From Hypsibius dujardini (taxonomy: Eukaryota; Tardigrada; Eutardigrada; Parachela; Hypsibiidae), in NCBI GenBank assembly GCA_001579985.1, contig LRSR01013372.1:1-44096 (forward strand): a stretch of 44,096 nt of DNA, given 5' to 3'. Shown here one piece after another: positions 31,400 through 40,631 of the stretch; the stretch's first letter is position 1, and every line of letters starts with the position of its first letter. Under the pieces are notes generated by a model, which worked only from the letters and a program-made list of their open reading frames with translations, had not been told where the DNA came from and did not search any database. The position numbers and the translations under genes were made by a program.

Positions 31400-31670
31400 C
31401 ATCAAATAGTCTTCCAAATAACACTCGTATTTTTTTTCTGTCTGGATCTGCAATATTTACATCCATTATATTACATCGTAGAAGGAAGGGCCGGATGACG
31501 CCGCGCAGGCGCTGCATGAGGCTGCTAATCCGTGCCAAAAGCGTCAAATTTTCTGCCGAGGTAAAAAGATCGGCAAGGGAAAAGGTGAAGAGGGCCCACA
31601 GTTTGTGGATGTTGTTATGCAGGGGTGTGCCTGTGAAAAGGACCGGTTGGTGCAGCAAATATTTCGGTCA
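31400..31670 (-). pseudogene. SNF2-family ATPase fragment
   Basis: The minus strand encodes VLFTGTPLHNNIHKLWALF, then LADLFTSAENL, and RLRGVIRPFLLRC. These are the motif around [20 protein letters not shown], the D[IV]FxSxExF segment and the LRPFLLRR motif of ISWI/SNF2 chromatin-remodelling ATPases. Only about 70 residues of the family's 500-residue motor remain. The sequence upstream lacks the Walker motifs, and it ends shortly after LLRC with a possible tiny intron. The fragment is a detached piece of a host gene. Confidence 0.85.
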
Positions 31671-31689
31671 AATTGACCTTCTGATCACG

Positions 31690-31944
31690 TGTGAATTTAT
31701 ATAGTATTACAGTAGGAAAGCAGTAGAATAATACTATTTACCTTGGTTAGTTAAAAAAAATAAACAAAACAAAATATCTCAAAACAATAAAGGTAGTGAA
31801 AATGTAGTGAATAAGTGTGAAAATATCACAAACACGGTCGCGAAAATTGCAAAAACTTAAAACGTGGCGAGTTCAATTTCGTAATAAGATTGATTGATTC
31901 ACTGATTTATGGCGAATAAAATGAAACGAAACAAACCCGATAAA
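31690..31944. other. Intergenic spacer
   Basis: AT-rich, ending in ATTGATTGATTCACTGATTTATGG. Nothing recognised. Confidence 0.4.
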
Positions 31945-32140
31945 ACGGATATTATTTTTCATCAACAGCAACTCCACGACAGATGTTTTTGCCGATTGAA
32001 AAAACGGATACAACTCAGTCTTTGCGCTTGTTTTTTGAAATCGTTTGGGGAAATCCGCCTTTTCTTATGTCGGCCACATAAACACTTTGCAGCGTTTTTC
32101 GGTCGTCGGGTTTACCGTCCACTTGAATGTTCGTCTGCCT
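31945..32140 (+). pseudogene. Fragment of the TOE1-like gene, first-exon region
   Basis: Aligns with 34713-34915 of the intact gene. Shared blocks are the pre-ATG segment (CAGCAACTCCACGA against CAGCAGCTCCACGA), CCGATTGAAAAA, a GACGTCGGCCACATAAACACTTTGCAGCG counterpart and GTCCACTTGAATGTTCGTCTG. Indels destroy the frame. It lies about 130 bases upstream of an H2B fragment, so pieces of two neighbouring host genes ended up side by side. Confidence 0.75.
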
Positions 32141-32271
32141 GGCTATTAGGCTGGCTGACAGTCTGTCGAAAAATCGTTTATTTGGCTTTTGGTTGGTATG
32201 TTGCTTGTCTATTTGCCTGCCTACCTGCCTGGGTGTTTATTTATCTGTCGAGATAAATATTCCGGATATTT

Positions 32272-32383
32272 AGGCCAGCCCGGATGACCAAAAAGCACAC
32301 CATCTCGGCCCGGGACATCTCCACCTCCTGCAAGTTGCTGATTCCTAACGAGCTCTCCAGGCACGCCGTTTTCGAGGGCACCA
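32272..32383 (+). pseudogene. Histone H2B C-terminal fragment, copy 2
   Basis: Reads [18 protein letters not shown] then KLLIPNELSRHAVFEGTR without a stop, very close to the intact H2B at 38977-39884. It includes the CCAGCCCGGATGACC sequence just before the fragment start. The N-terminal two thirds of the histone fold are missing, and the sequence runs into unrelated TGTACAAAAAAATAG. Better preserved than copy 1. Confidence 0.9.
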
Positions 32384-33010
32384 GATGTACAAAAAAATAG
32401 ACGACGGACATAACACACAGTTAAAAAATTGGCATACGGACAAAAAAATGTGGTAGGGCACAATCTCCTATTTGCAGATCCATCCATTTTTATTGCCGAC
32501 AGCCCGGACGGAGTTTTTTTTTTTATTGGCTAAAAGTTCCCCAACAGAGATTGGAGAAAACTTTAAATCTTTTCACTTAAACTCACTACTTCGGAATCCA
32601 CACAATTAAACAAACAAAAAAATATTTATTACTAAACATGAAGGAAAAATGGGACACATTTTCCGTTAACATATCCATCCAATTTCAGTTCCAACGGCTG
32701 GGGCAAAATCCTTTTTCCATTGGCACAAATACAGACACAAACGCAAACACAGACTCAGATACAAACGCAGACACAGACACAAACACATACGCAGACACAG
32801 ACAAACACAACCAAAGAAACAACCTTTGCAACAGACCTAACTCACAAATTAAAACACAGACAATGCCACAATTACAGACAAGGCCATAAACAAAGACACA
32901 AACCAAAACATCAACAAAAACACAGCCTTAAATACAGACACAAACCTAGTCACAGGCGCAAACACTGACAGTTACCGAAACTAACTCAAACACAGTCACA
33001 GACATTTACT
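32384..33010. repeat. Sequence downstream of H2B fragment 2 and CAGACA/CAAACA microsatellite
   Basis: The first 440 bases match 29301-29720, including promoter-like module pieces at 32500-32550 and 32692-32727. The remainder is an interrupted ACACAAACGCAGACACAGAC array of about 280 bases. Its translations are low-complexity. Confidence 0.75.
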
Positions 33011-33059
33011 CTAACACAACCACACAAACAGAAACAAGAGGCTCGAATGCAAATTTTTT

Positions 33060-33205
33060 TAATAAACCTGCCTGCCTGCTTGCCTGTTTGTCTGTCTGTT
33101 TGTTTGCCTGCCTCTCTGCCTGCCTGCCTGCCTGCCTCTGTGCTTGTCTGTTTACCTGCCTGGCTGTTTGTTAATTTGTTTATGTGTATGTCTGTTTGTT
33201 TCCGC
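33060..33205 (+). repeat. CTGCCTGTCTG-type simple repeat
   Basis: Interrupted CTGC/CTGT tetranucleotides. Translates to Leu/Pro/Cys/Val/Ser low complexity; not a gene. Confidence 0.85.
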
Positions 33206-33839
33206 CTCACGACTCAATATCAAACCGTTAAACGAAAGTGTAATATTCTCTTTATTACTTGATGAATAAAATCATAATAACGTTTAAAAGCGGATTTGTA
33301 AAATATTGACGTTTAAAAGCGGATTCGCAAAATACTTTCACTGATCATTTTATGTACTAAACATGTAAATAGACAAAATTGATAACCTTATATAAAAAAA
33401 TTTATTTTGGTCTAAAAACAACATACACTAAAAAAACGGAACGATAAAGCTCCTAGAATTTGAAATTTTGAATAAATAACAAGTATGAGATACAAAAAAT
33501 GCAGCTAACGCAGCTATTTAAAAACGTTATTGCAATCCATTTCACGAATCAATCCAAATAGATCGTTTGTTAGAAACAACAACTGAAAACATCTAATACT
33601 TGGTTCGAGATATAAAATATTAGATTTTAAAGGGCTTACTAAAATTTTAAAATAAGTTGTACTAATGAAATTTAAAGCCGAATTGTTGTCAAGTGCAAGA
33701 TTATAGAATTCGATCCCATCAAAATAAAGCATAGTAAAAGCTCTACAAAATCTTTAAATACTGTTTTCTAGTTAAGTTTAAAGCCAATTTCATCAGCTTC
33801 AATATGGGAAACACTAAATACTGAAATTTTTACCAACTA
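33206..33839. other. AT-rich intergenic sequence
   Basis: A 20-base direct repeat GACGTTTAAAAGCGGATT-like unit occurs twice near 33281 and 33309. No supported gene. Confidence 0.4.
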
Positions 33840-34165
33840 AAAATGAAAGCGGAAGAGATCAGAAGGATCGGAAGGAGAAGACACTGAACAGGAAAAATCT
33901 CGGGAAGGACTCCCGAGGATGAGAAGGAAATGCAGGGAAAAAGTTGCGAAAGAAGCAACTGACAATGCCCCTCGCAAACCGAACTGCCTTATACGGGGTT
34001 GGCTCGTCCGCCTTGTCACTGAGGGAACGAATGGAAAGTAAGAGGACCTCGTTTTCCATCTGCACGTGCATCTAACTTCAATGTCAACGGCTGGGGCGAA
34101 GCTCTTTTCCCATTGGCTGAAAGTTCGACGCAGGTTTCTTTCAACGCAATGACGTCAACAAATGG
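33840..34165 (-). promoter_or_regulatory. Promoter-like dispersed module, best-preserved copy
   Basis: On the minus strand the elements are, in order: TTGACGTCATTG (CRE TGACGTCA, 34150-34157), CAGCCAATGGGAAAAG (CCAAT), CAGCCGTTGACATTG, an E-box-bearing GCACGTGCAGATGG, GTATAAGGCAGTTCGG (TATA) and, about 32 bases on, TTGTCAGTTGC with an arthropod-type TCAGT initiator. Spacing between TATA and TCAGT equals that upstream of the DOMON gene at 41.8 kb. Downstream is a pyrimidine-rich stretch ending in TTTTTAG; no coding exon was recognised. It may be a genuine promoter, or a solo LTR or gene-5'-end copy. Confidence 0.55.
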
Positions 34166-34483
34166 TGCTAGCACTAGCGGTGTACTACTCGTCGATGACA
34201 TCGGCAATATTTTATATTTACACGCGTAAATTGTAAACCGACTAGTATAGTCCTGAATTGATATTTAAGATCATCGAGGATTTATTTTCAAAATAAACGT
34301 ATCGGAAATTGATTTTAAATATTTTTTATTAAATTAGGATCTGAATATTTTGTTATATACTGACGTGTCGCTTCAATAACATTCAGATGCTTTTAGATCT
34401 TCCCAAATTTGGTCTTATTGATCTAGCTCGGCTAGCATGAAGCGTGACATGTAAATGTAAATATGCATTGTTCGCGATTCTTA
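34166..34483. other. AT-rich spacer upstream of the TOE1-like gene
   Basis: No coding frame or repeat was recognised. Confidence 0.4.
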
Positions 34484-34710
34484 GAAGAATATCCGTTGAT
34501 TGATTTGATTCTTGCACTGCCAGGTTGCTTGAAATGTGTTTTCTGCGTGTGTCAGGTGTCTGTCTGTTTGTCTGCCGATATAGCCTGCCTAGTGTGTGCC
34601 TGTGCTCAACTCCACTGCTCTCTGCGTATCTCTATGTCTGTATGTCTGTCTGTCGGTCTGTCTATCTGTCTGTCTGTCTGGTTTTCGGTCTGGCTCTCTG
34701 TTTGTGTGTG
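34484..34710 (+). repeat. TCTG-tailed dispersed repeat, copy 1
   Basis: About 160 bases of unique sequence (AATATCCGTTGATTGATTTG, CTTGCACTGCCAGG, AAATGTGTTTTCTGCGTGT, GCCTAGTGTGTGCCTGTGCT) followed by a TCTG array. The same element, in the same orientation, is in MIC19 intron 3 (37884-38140). A polypyrimidine tract ending TTTTTCAG (to 34731) follows, so a 5' UTR intron of the TOE1-like gene may end there. Confidence 0.8.
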
Positions 34711-34770
34711 AAAATCATTTTTCTTTTTCAGCAGCAGCTCCACGATGGATTTCTCGTCTCCGATTGAAAA

Positions 34771-36559
34771 ATGGATAGAACACCTGTTTTTCTCGAGATT
34801 AATCGGAAAAATTTCCCCCAGTACGTCGATCACATAAAAAACACTTTGCAGCGTTCCTCTGTCGTCAGCTTTGCCGTGCACTCGACCGTCTGTCCGGACT
34901 CTGCCAAATGGCGCGTTGGTGAGTCTCTTCAGGAACACTACCTCCGACTCGCGAAGTTCAGCCTCAATCACAGTATCTTCGGACTGGGCATATCGTGCCT
35001 GGAATATCATCCGGCGGATGAGGATCCAACGAAGAGCTCCTCCATGGCGGTGCGTAACTTCAACCTGACATTGGGCACCGCGGCGGCTAGTGAAATGTCT
35101 CCGCAAGACGGCCGACGCATGCGACAGATGGGCTACGACCTCAACTACGTAACCCGGGAAGCGGTGTATTACTACCGGGGGAAGGAGGACGTGGTGCCGA
35201 ATCATCTAGAAGAGTCGAAAATGTTAAGGTGAGTTCCATTGTGAAATGAGTGGTTGATTGATGAGTTAGCTGTTAAATTGTTAAGGTGAGTTCCATTTTG
35301 AAATGAGTGATTGATTGATGAGTTGACTGATTGTTTGTTTGACATTCAGTTGACTATCAATTTATCATAGCGTCGTTTTGGTAGTATTTTATAAATTCCT
35401 TATAATCAGTTGCGACTGGTACTGTATTTGCATTTAATTCGTGATTTGAGCTGGGCAACGCGAGAAGGGGCGTGGTACCGAATCATTTGGAAAATTTCGT
35501 AGTGATTTTCATGTTGAAATGAGCGATTGATTGATGAATTGATTTCCTATTGTATGTTTGTTTGGTTGATTATTACACGATTTTTATCTTGAAATGAGCG
35601 GTTGATTGATGAATTGATTGCCTATTGCATGTTTGTTCGGTCGATTATCACAACGCGGTTTAGGTTTTATTTTGATTGGTATTATGTTTGTACAGTACTG
35701 TATTTGATTCATAATTTTAGCGGCGTAATAACGTGGGAAGCGGTGTGCCGAGTCATCTGGAAGATTTCGCGGTGATTTTCGTATTGAATCAGCGGTTGAT
35801 TGATGAATTAACTAACATGATAGTGACATCTCTGTCCCCGGAGGTTAAAATTTACCTCCGAATTAAGCCTATTTTTTCGACTTTGTGTAGTAGTGTCATT
35901 GAGCCAAGCGTGTCATATTGATGGGGATTTATTTTCGCAGAGACATCTTCATCGCCCTGCACGGAAACGGTTCGCACCCGGTTGTGGTCAAGAACGGTTT
36001 CCTAAATATCCTGATGGCGTATACCGCTCTGTCTGGACTGCCCGGTGATGGTGCGGATGAGTACCTGCAGCGACTTTTCTATCTGTTTCCGGGGAAGATC
36101 ATCGACTTGGGCGTGAGCGTGAAGGAATCAAGTCAAACTATCAGCGACGCCCAATTCGCCCAATTCGCCTTCCATTTGGAAGGACTCGTTTTCCCTTTGG
36201 AAGGACTCGACAGCTTGGATGTATTCTCCTTCGTCGACGCCGGAAGCGTAGATGCGAAAGCCAGTGGGCCGAATTTACATTTTCCTGCGGTGCTGGACTC
36301 GTTTCGGAATTTGAGGGAGTTTTCGCGGCGACTTGGAGGAGACTTGTCGAAGACGTCGCTGGCGACCGCGCTGGCTTCTTACGGAAACCGTCTAGTGTCC
36401 GTCGCAGCGCCACAACCTGTTCAGCTGCAGCTGCTGCCGGGATCGAAGTTTCGCCCGACGAAGAAGCGGAAGATTGAGTTCGATTTCACGATTCCGCTGA
36501 CGGCGTCGTCGAACGACGCCGGCATCTCTTCGTCTTCCGACCCTCTCAAGCCGGTTTAG
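34771..36559 (+). CDS. TOE1/CAF1-family deadenylase-like protein, probably catalytically dead
   Basis: Two exons (34771-35228, 35941-36559; GT-AG, phase 2) give 358 residues. Family members are nuclear DEDD exonucleases that trim 3' tails of snRNAs. The match runs along the fold: ESLQEHYLRLAKFS, FGLGISCLEYHP, VRNFNLTLG, MGYDLNYVTREAVYYYRGKE, PVVVKNGFLNILMAY, LFPGKIIDLG. At the first active-site motif, where TOE1 has VAVDTELSG, this protein has FAVHSTVC, so both acids are replaced. The Asp in IIDLG remains. The family's C-terminal H-x-A-x-x-D-A segment and CCCH finger are absent. A basic TKKRKI near the C-terminus is a likely nuclear signal. The ATG is the first after an in-frame stop. It is probably a pseudoenzyme and less likely a decayed gene, since both exons are open. 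Confidence 0.8.
35190..35815 (+). repeat. Tandem degenerate copies of the exon 1 end and donor inside the TOE1-like intron
   Basis: The exon end and splice donor (CCGAATCATCTAGAAGAGTC...TTAAGGTGAGTTCC, then GAAATGAGTGGTTGATTGATGA) recur in degenerate form at about 35278-35330, 35466-35545, 35580-35640 and 35735-35810. Each is followed by GAAATGAG.G.TTGATTGATGA-like sequence. They show repeated slippage or local duplication within the 712-base intron. Confidence 0.7.
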
Positions 36560-36656
36560 AATATTCTCAATTCTCAGTTGTCGCACTGGCTCATTTCCTG
36601 TGATAAAAAATCCCAGATTTTGTTTTTTCTTGCGGACTTTAGTTTCATAATTGATA

Positions 36657-36897
36657 CAGTATGAGGCAAAGTGTGTAATTCGGCTCACCCTCCAATTGGT
36701 CGAAAAATCGGCTCACTCATGGATTTCTATTTGATGGCAGCTGCTTGATTGTTTGATTTTAGAAATGCTATAGTATAACAGGATTTAGTACAGCTAATCA
36801 AGCCATCAAGCACTCATCGTCAAAGAGAAATCCATGGGTGAGCCGATTTATCGACCAACTGGAGGGTGAGCCGAAATACATACTTTCCCTCACACTG
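36657..36897. mobile_element. 241-base Tc1/mariner-type MITE
   Basis: Begins CAGTATGAGG and ends CCTCACACTG, each flanked by TA (36655-36656 and 36898-36899). Terminal inverted repeats of about 75 bases match almost throughout, with CGGCTCACCCTCCAATTGGT and ATCGGCTCACTCATGGATTT mirrored on the right arm. The interior has no gene. It lies between the TOE1-like stop and the MIC19 start. Confidence 0.9.
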
Positions 36898-37126
36898 TAT
36901 CATCGGTGAAGCACCAATTGTTTGTTTGGCGCTGTGGCTTCATATGAGAGCGTTGGTGGGGCACCGCCCCCTAGAACGCCCATTTAGCCCCATAAGGAAC
37001 GCCCATTTAGCCCCACAAGGGAATTTTTCCAGGGGGGAAACAGCTGGTGTATTCATTTTTTTCGCTCGCCAGCCTTGCCTTCTCCCGCTGCAGCTCCCAC
37101 AACGCCTTCAACGATTGTTTCTTAAA

Positions 37127-38040
37127 ATGGGGAATCAACAAGCCACCAGGAGAGTGTCCTTCGAGCGGGAACAAACCGGCCTCATCGCTGTAAGTTGCCC
37201 TTGCGCACGAAAAGGGAGCGTCAAAAAAAATTGCCCTGCTGATTCAGTATTTTCATCGCACCCGCTGATCGTGCTGCCGTTCTCTCCTTGCAGATATCAG
37301 ACAGTGTGGCGCAGAGGCTTCGCAACGCCGACGGCGGTGGGAAAAGCGGTGCGAGAACGGAGCAGAAATCGTCGTCCTCTTCAGCGTCGTCGAGGGAAGA
37401 TTTCTCGAAGGAATCGCTGAGCGGATCGTCGTCCCATTCGCATCAACCGCCACCCGAGGCAGCCTACTCCTTCCATCACTCATCACAACCCTCTCCGACG
37501 CAGTTGGAGGAGCAGAGCAAGGCGCTGGCGCAGCTGGAGGAGCAGTGGCAGGAGCGTTACAAACGACTGGAAGGCGATGTGAGTTTTTTGCCTGCTTTTT
37601 TTCTCCAAAAAAAATGTTTGGAGATATGATATGGCTTTCTCTGTTTCCAGACTGAACGAATAAAGCTCACATCGGCGGAGGAATTCAATAAGGCGGTCAA
37701 AAATGTGGAGACGCTATTTGAGTGAGTTCGGCTGGATCTCATTCGGGGAAATTGCAGTAATTGGTGCAAACTGCAAATATGAAGCAGTCGTCGTCGTTGA
37801 TTGATTGATTGAAGCAGGGACAGTTGTCGGTGGATTGGTTGATTGACGACTTACTCATTTAGATCAGACATTTTTCGTCATCCTTAGTGAAATATCCGTC
37901 GGTTGATTTGATACTTGCACTGCCCGGTTACTTCAAATGTGTTTTCTGCGTGTATCATATGTCTGTCTGTTTGTCTGTCGATCTAGCTTATCCATCTGCC
38001 TAGTGTATGCCTGTGCTCTACTCTGCTCTCTACGTATCGC

Positions 38041-38117
<77 letters not shown>

Positions 38118-38461
38118 TCGGGCGTCTGTTTGGGCGTCTGTCCTTCTGTGAATCTGTCGCAGTGCTTATCTTTTTCTCTTGCACCCACATTGTAATCCAG
38201 ATTTTTTGCCACCCGCAGGTCCAAGGCATACACCGTTGGCAGTCCAGATCTTCAGAAGGCCGTGATGGACTGCTACAAGGAGAACACGACGAGATCCCTA
38301 AAGTGCACCAAAGAGGCGGACGCTTTCATAAAGAGCATCGAGGACTACAAACTGGTTCGTATATATTCCCCTTATTTTCTACATGTTTGCGGAGCCATTT
38401 ATTTTCACTGACCGATCTGTCTTTTCGTTTGCAGGCTTTTTTGAGTAAACAGATTGCTTGA
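37127..38461 (+). CDS. MICOS complex subunit MIC19 (CHCHD3-like)
   Basis: Five exons (37127-37189, 37294-37578, 37651-37721, 38219-38354, 38435-38461) encode 193 residues. MIC19 helps shape mitochondrial cristae at the inner membrane and links MIC60 to the outer-membrane SAM complex. The start MGNQQATRRVSFE has the N-myristoylation glycine and RRVSFE motif of the family. The middle is Ser-rich then a Gln/Glu coiled coil (EEQSKALAQLEEQWQERYKR). The C-terminal CHCH domain keeps CYKENTTRSLKC (C-x9-C). The outer cysteine pair of vertebrate CHCHD3 is replaced here (SPDLQ and IKSIE positions), leaving one potential disulfide. All introns are GT-AG, 72-497 bases. Confidence 0.9.
37884..38140 (+). 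repeat. TCTG-tailed dispersed repeat, copy 2, with long perfect array
   Basis: Same element as 34484-34710 (AATATCCGTCGGTTGATTTG, CTTGCACTGCCCGG, GCCTAGTGTATGCCTGTGCT). It ends in an uninterrupted (TCTG)19 array at 38041-38117. The repeat lies inside MIC19 intron 3 in the sense orientation. Confidence 0.9.
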
Positions 38462-38976
38462 GACATCACGCGAAGATTGCCTGGAATTTGTTTTGCGACG
38501 TCTTTGCCGGCGCTCGAGTTGTGTGTGTGATTTGACCCATCATTACATGGACCTACTCTCCTGTACTATTCAGTTGTACGGTTCGAAATCCCTCTAGCGT
38601 CTCGTTTGGGGGAAATGTTTGTGCAAAGCCTGCGAGTTACTATCCCTTCGCTCGAGTGAGGACTCGGCTGAGTCCTCCTTAAGTTCGAGTTCCTCAGCGG
38701 TGATTCATTCAAAACACATCACGTTCTTCTTCATGGGTGTTGTTTTTGCTTCATCCACGTGACTGAGAAGCTAGAAGCAAGGTTGAAAAAACACAAAGTA
38801 GCGCAAGTGCGACTCGTGCGAGGACAGAGAGAGCAGGAAACGTCTTAAAAGAGAAAAGTAAAAAACTCGCTGCACGCAATCAATCAATCAATCAATCGAC
38901 GGAGCCGGTGCGCAATTAAACTGGACAAAGCAAAAAAATATACACAGGCAGGCACCAGGCAGTCAGGCAGTCATTT
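38462..38976. other. Intergenic region between convergent MIC19 and H2B genes
   Basis: Holds the 3' ends of both genes. Near 38878 an AATC tetranucleotide run. No canonical replication-histone stem-loop (GGCTCTTTTCAGAGCC-like) was seen on the minus strand within about 150 bases after the H2B stop. Confidence 0.5.
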
Positions 38977-39482
38977 CTACTCAGCCTTGGCATTCATGTA
39001 GGTCTGGACAGCTTTGGTGCCCTCGGAGACAGCGTGCTTGGAGAGCTCCCCGGGGATCAGCAGCTTGCAAGAGGTGGAGATGTCCCGCGCCGAGATGGTG
39101 TGTTTCTTGGTCATCCGGGCTAGCCGACCGGCCTCGGCGCCAATCCGCTCGAACATGTCCAGACAGAAGGAGTTCATGATGTCCATCGCCTTGCCGGAGA
39201 TGCCCTGGTCCGCGTGAACCTGCTTGAGGACCTTGAAGATGTAGGTCTTGTAGTGGGAGATGGTCTTCACCTCTCTGCAAAGAGAAAACAGACAGAGTGA
39301 ACTCGGGATCCCTGCAAACCCCACGGAGCAAGAGCAGACATAGGCAGGCAGTCGACTAAAGATTCAGGCAGATAAGCAATCCCGTAGATAGCAAACATGC
39401 AGGCAGTGGCAGGCAGATAGACCCACAGGCAAACAATCGAAAAGCCAGACAAATAAACTCTAGACTTCACGTCAGACAGACG

Positions 39483-39534
<52 letters not shown>

Positions 39535-39884
39535 CACATATAGATAGGCAGCCGACCAAAAAGCCAGATAGACTAACTCTAAACAGACAGACAGACAGAC
39601 AGACAGACAGCCAGCCAAACAGACAGACAGACAGACAAACACACATATAGATAGGCAGAACGATAGACACCCGGGCAGGCAGGCAGCCAAACAAATGGTT
39701 TTGCCACCCACTTCTTTCGTCGCGGAGCAGGATTCTCAGTTCCGTCGGCATTGGGAGCAGGAAGGATGGCCTTCTTATTAGGATTCTTGACCTTCTTCGC
39801 CTTGGCGGGAGCACCGGCTGGAGCCATGGGATTGAGAGCCGGAGCAGAAGCCGCGGTAGTAACCTTCTTGATCTTCGGCGGCAT
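38977..39884 (-). CDS. Histone H2B variant with an intron
   Basis: Nucleosome core protein, 156 residues in two exons (39712-39884 and 38977-39274, minus strand). The donor is GTGGGT and the acceptor TTTGCAG, phase 2. The histone fold is complete: [72 protein letters not shown]. The N-terminal tail is unusual: about 58 residues, Ala/Pro/Lys-rich ([18 protein letters not shown]), longer than the usual 30 or so. An intron and no obvious 3' stem-loop point to a replication-independent, polyadenylated variant. Another T-tract plus CAG (39901-39914) just upstream of the ATG may end a 5' UTR intron. Two partial copies lie at 29.2 and 32.3 kb. Confidence 0.95.
39476..39650 (+). repeat. CAGA microsatellite blocks in the H2B intron
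   Basis: Two CAGA runs (about 39490-39531 and 39581-39634) separated by an ACACACATATAGATAGGCAG segment that is itself repeated. On the gene's sense strand this reads TCTG. Confidence 0.9.
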
Positions 39885-40370
39885 GGTGACTGAGTAAGCG
39901 CTGAGCTGTTGGAAAAAACAGGCGAGGAAGGGACGAGAGGAAAGGTGCGGCCGGTTGGGAGACGCAAAAGTGAATTCACGGAGTGGGGCGGGAGGGAAAA
40001 GGCGAAGGGCGAAGGGAGAAATGAGAAAAATGAAGGCGAGCGAGAAATAGGACTGAAACGGTGAAAAAAAGCTGGTCGACTTTTGCTCGTGACTTTAATT
40101 GTGGTGCAGCTTACAATAAGAATTTGACATGTGATTCAATGAAAGAAGGTGACCACGTGTGTGGATCAGAATTTGTGGCCGATTAAGCAAGCCGCTGGTC
40201 GTTTTGATTCGTGTTTTTAATTTGCATAACACACATCTGCAGTGTCATTGGGCAATGACTGCCCGTGTCAGTGCTACTGGTACATTTATAATGTACGACT
40301 GTATGGTAGGTAGCGCACTGTTCGGCAGGTACACAGCCGGACTGAAAGAAAAATACGCAGATGGGCAAAG
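39885..40370 (-). promoter_or_regulatory. Upstream region of H2B
   Basis: The minus strand has a pyrimidine/GC-rich stretch before the ATG, with TTCAGTCC (initiator-like, near 40050) and no clear TATA at the right distance. No CCAAT box like that of the dispersed modules was seen. No separate gene is supported. Confidence 0.35.
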
Positions 40371-40371
40371 T

Positions 40372-40420
<49 letters not shown>

Positions 40421-40486
40421 TCAAACAGATAATCAAACAGATAGACAGACAAACAGATAGACAGACTGACAGACAGACAGACAAAG
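40371..40486 (+). repeat. ACAG/CAGA microsatellite
   Basis: Perfect ACAG run at about 40371-40418, then interrupted CAGATAGACAGACTG motifs. Frames through it are repeat translations. Confidence 0.9.
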
Positions 40487-40631
40487 GTAGCATTACAATT
40501 AAACAAGGATTTTTAACGGAGACATCCGCGCAGATTAAAAATTTATTGTTCACGGAGTATCTAGATGTAGACATCTGAGCAAAAACAATAGAAAGAAAGA
40601 AATTACAAATAAAGAACCCGTAATTCAAAAC

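Noticed and set aside
37933-38233. Long frames of repeated Asp-Arg-Gln-Thr or Leu-Ser-Val-Cys across MIC19 intron 3
   Set aside because: Produced by the (TCTG)19 array; the region is bounded by MIC19 splice sites.
39467-39979. 170-residue minus-strand frame overlapping H2B exon 1
   Set aside because: It is the +1 shadow of the H2B exon running into the CAGA microsatellite.
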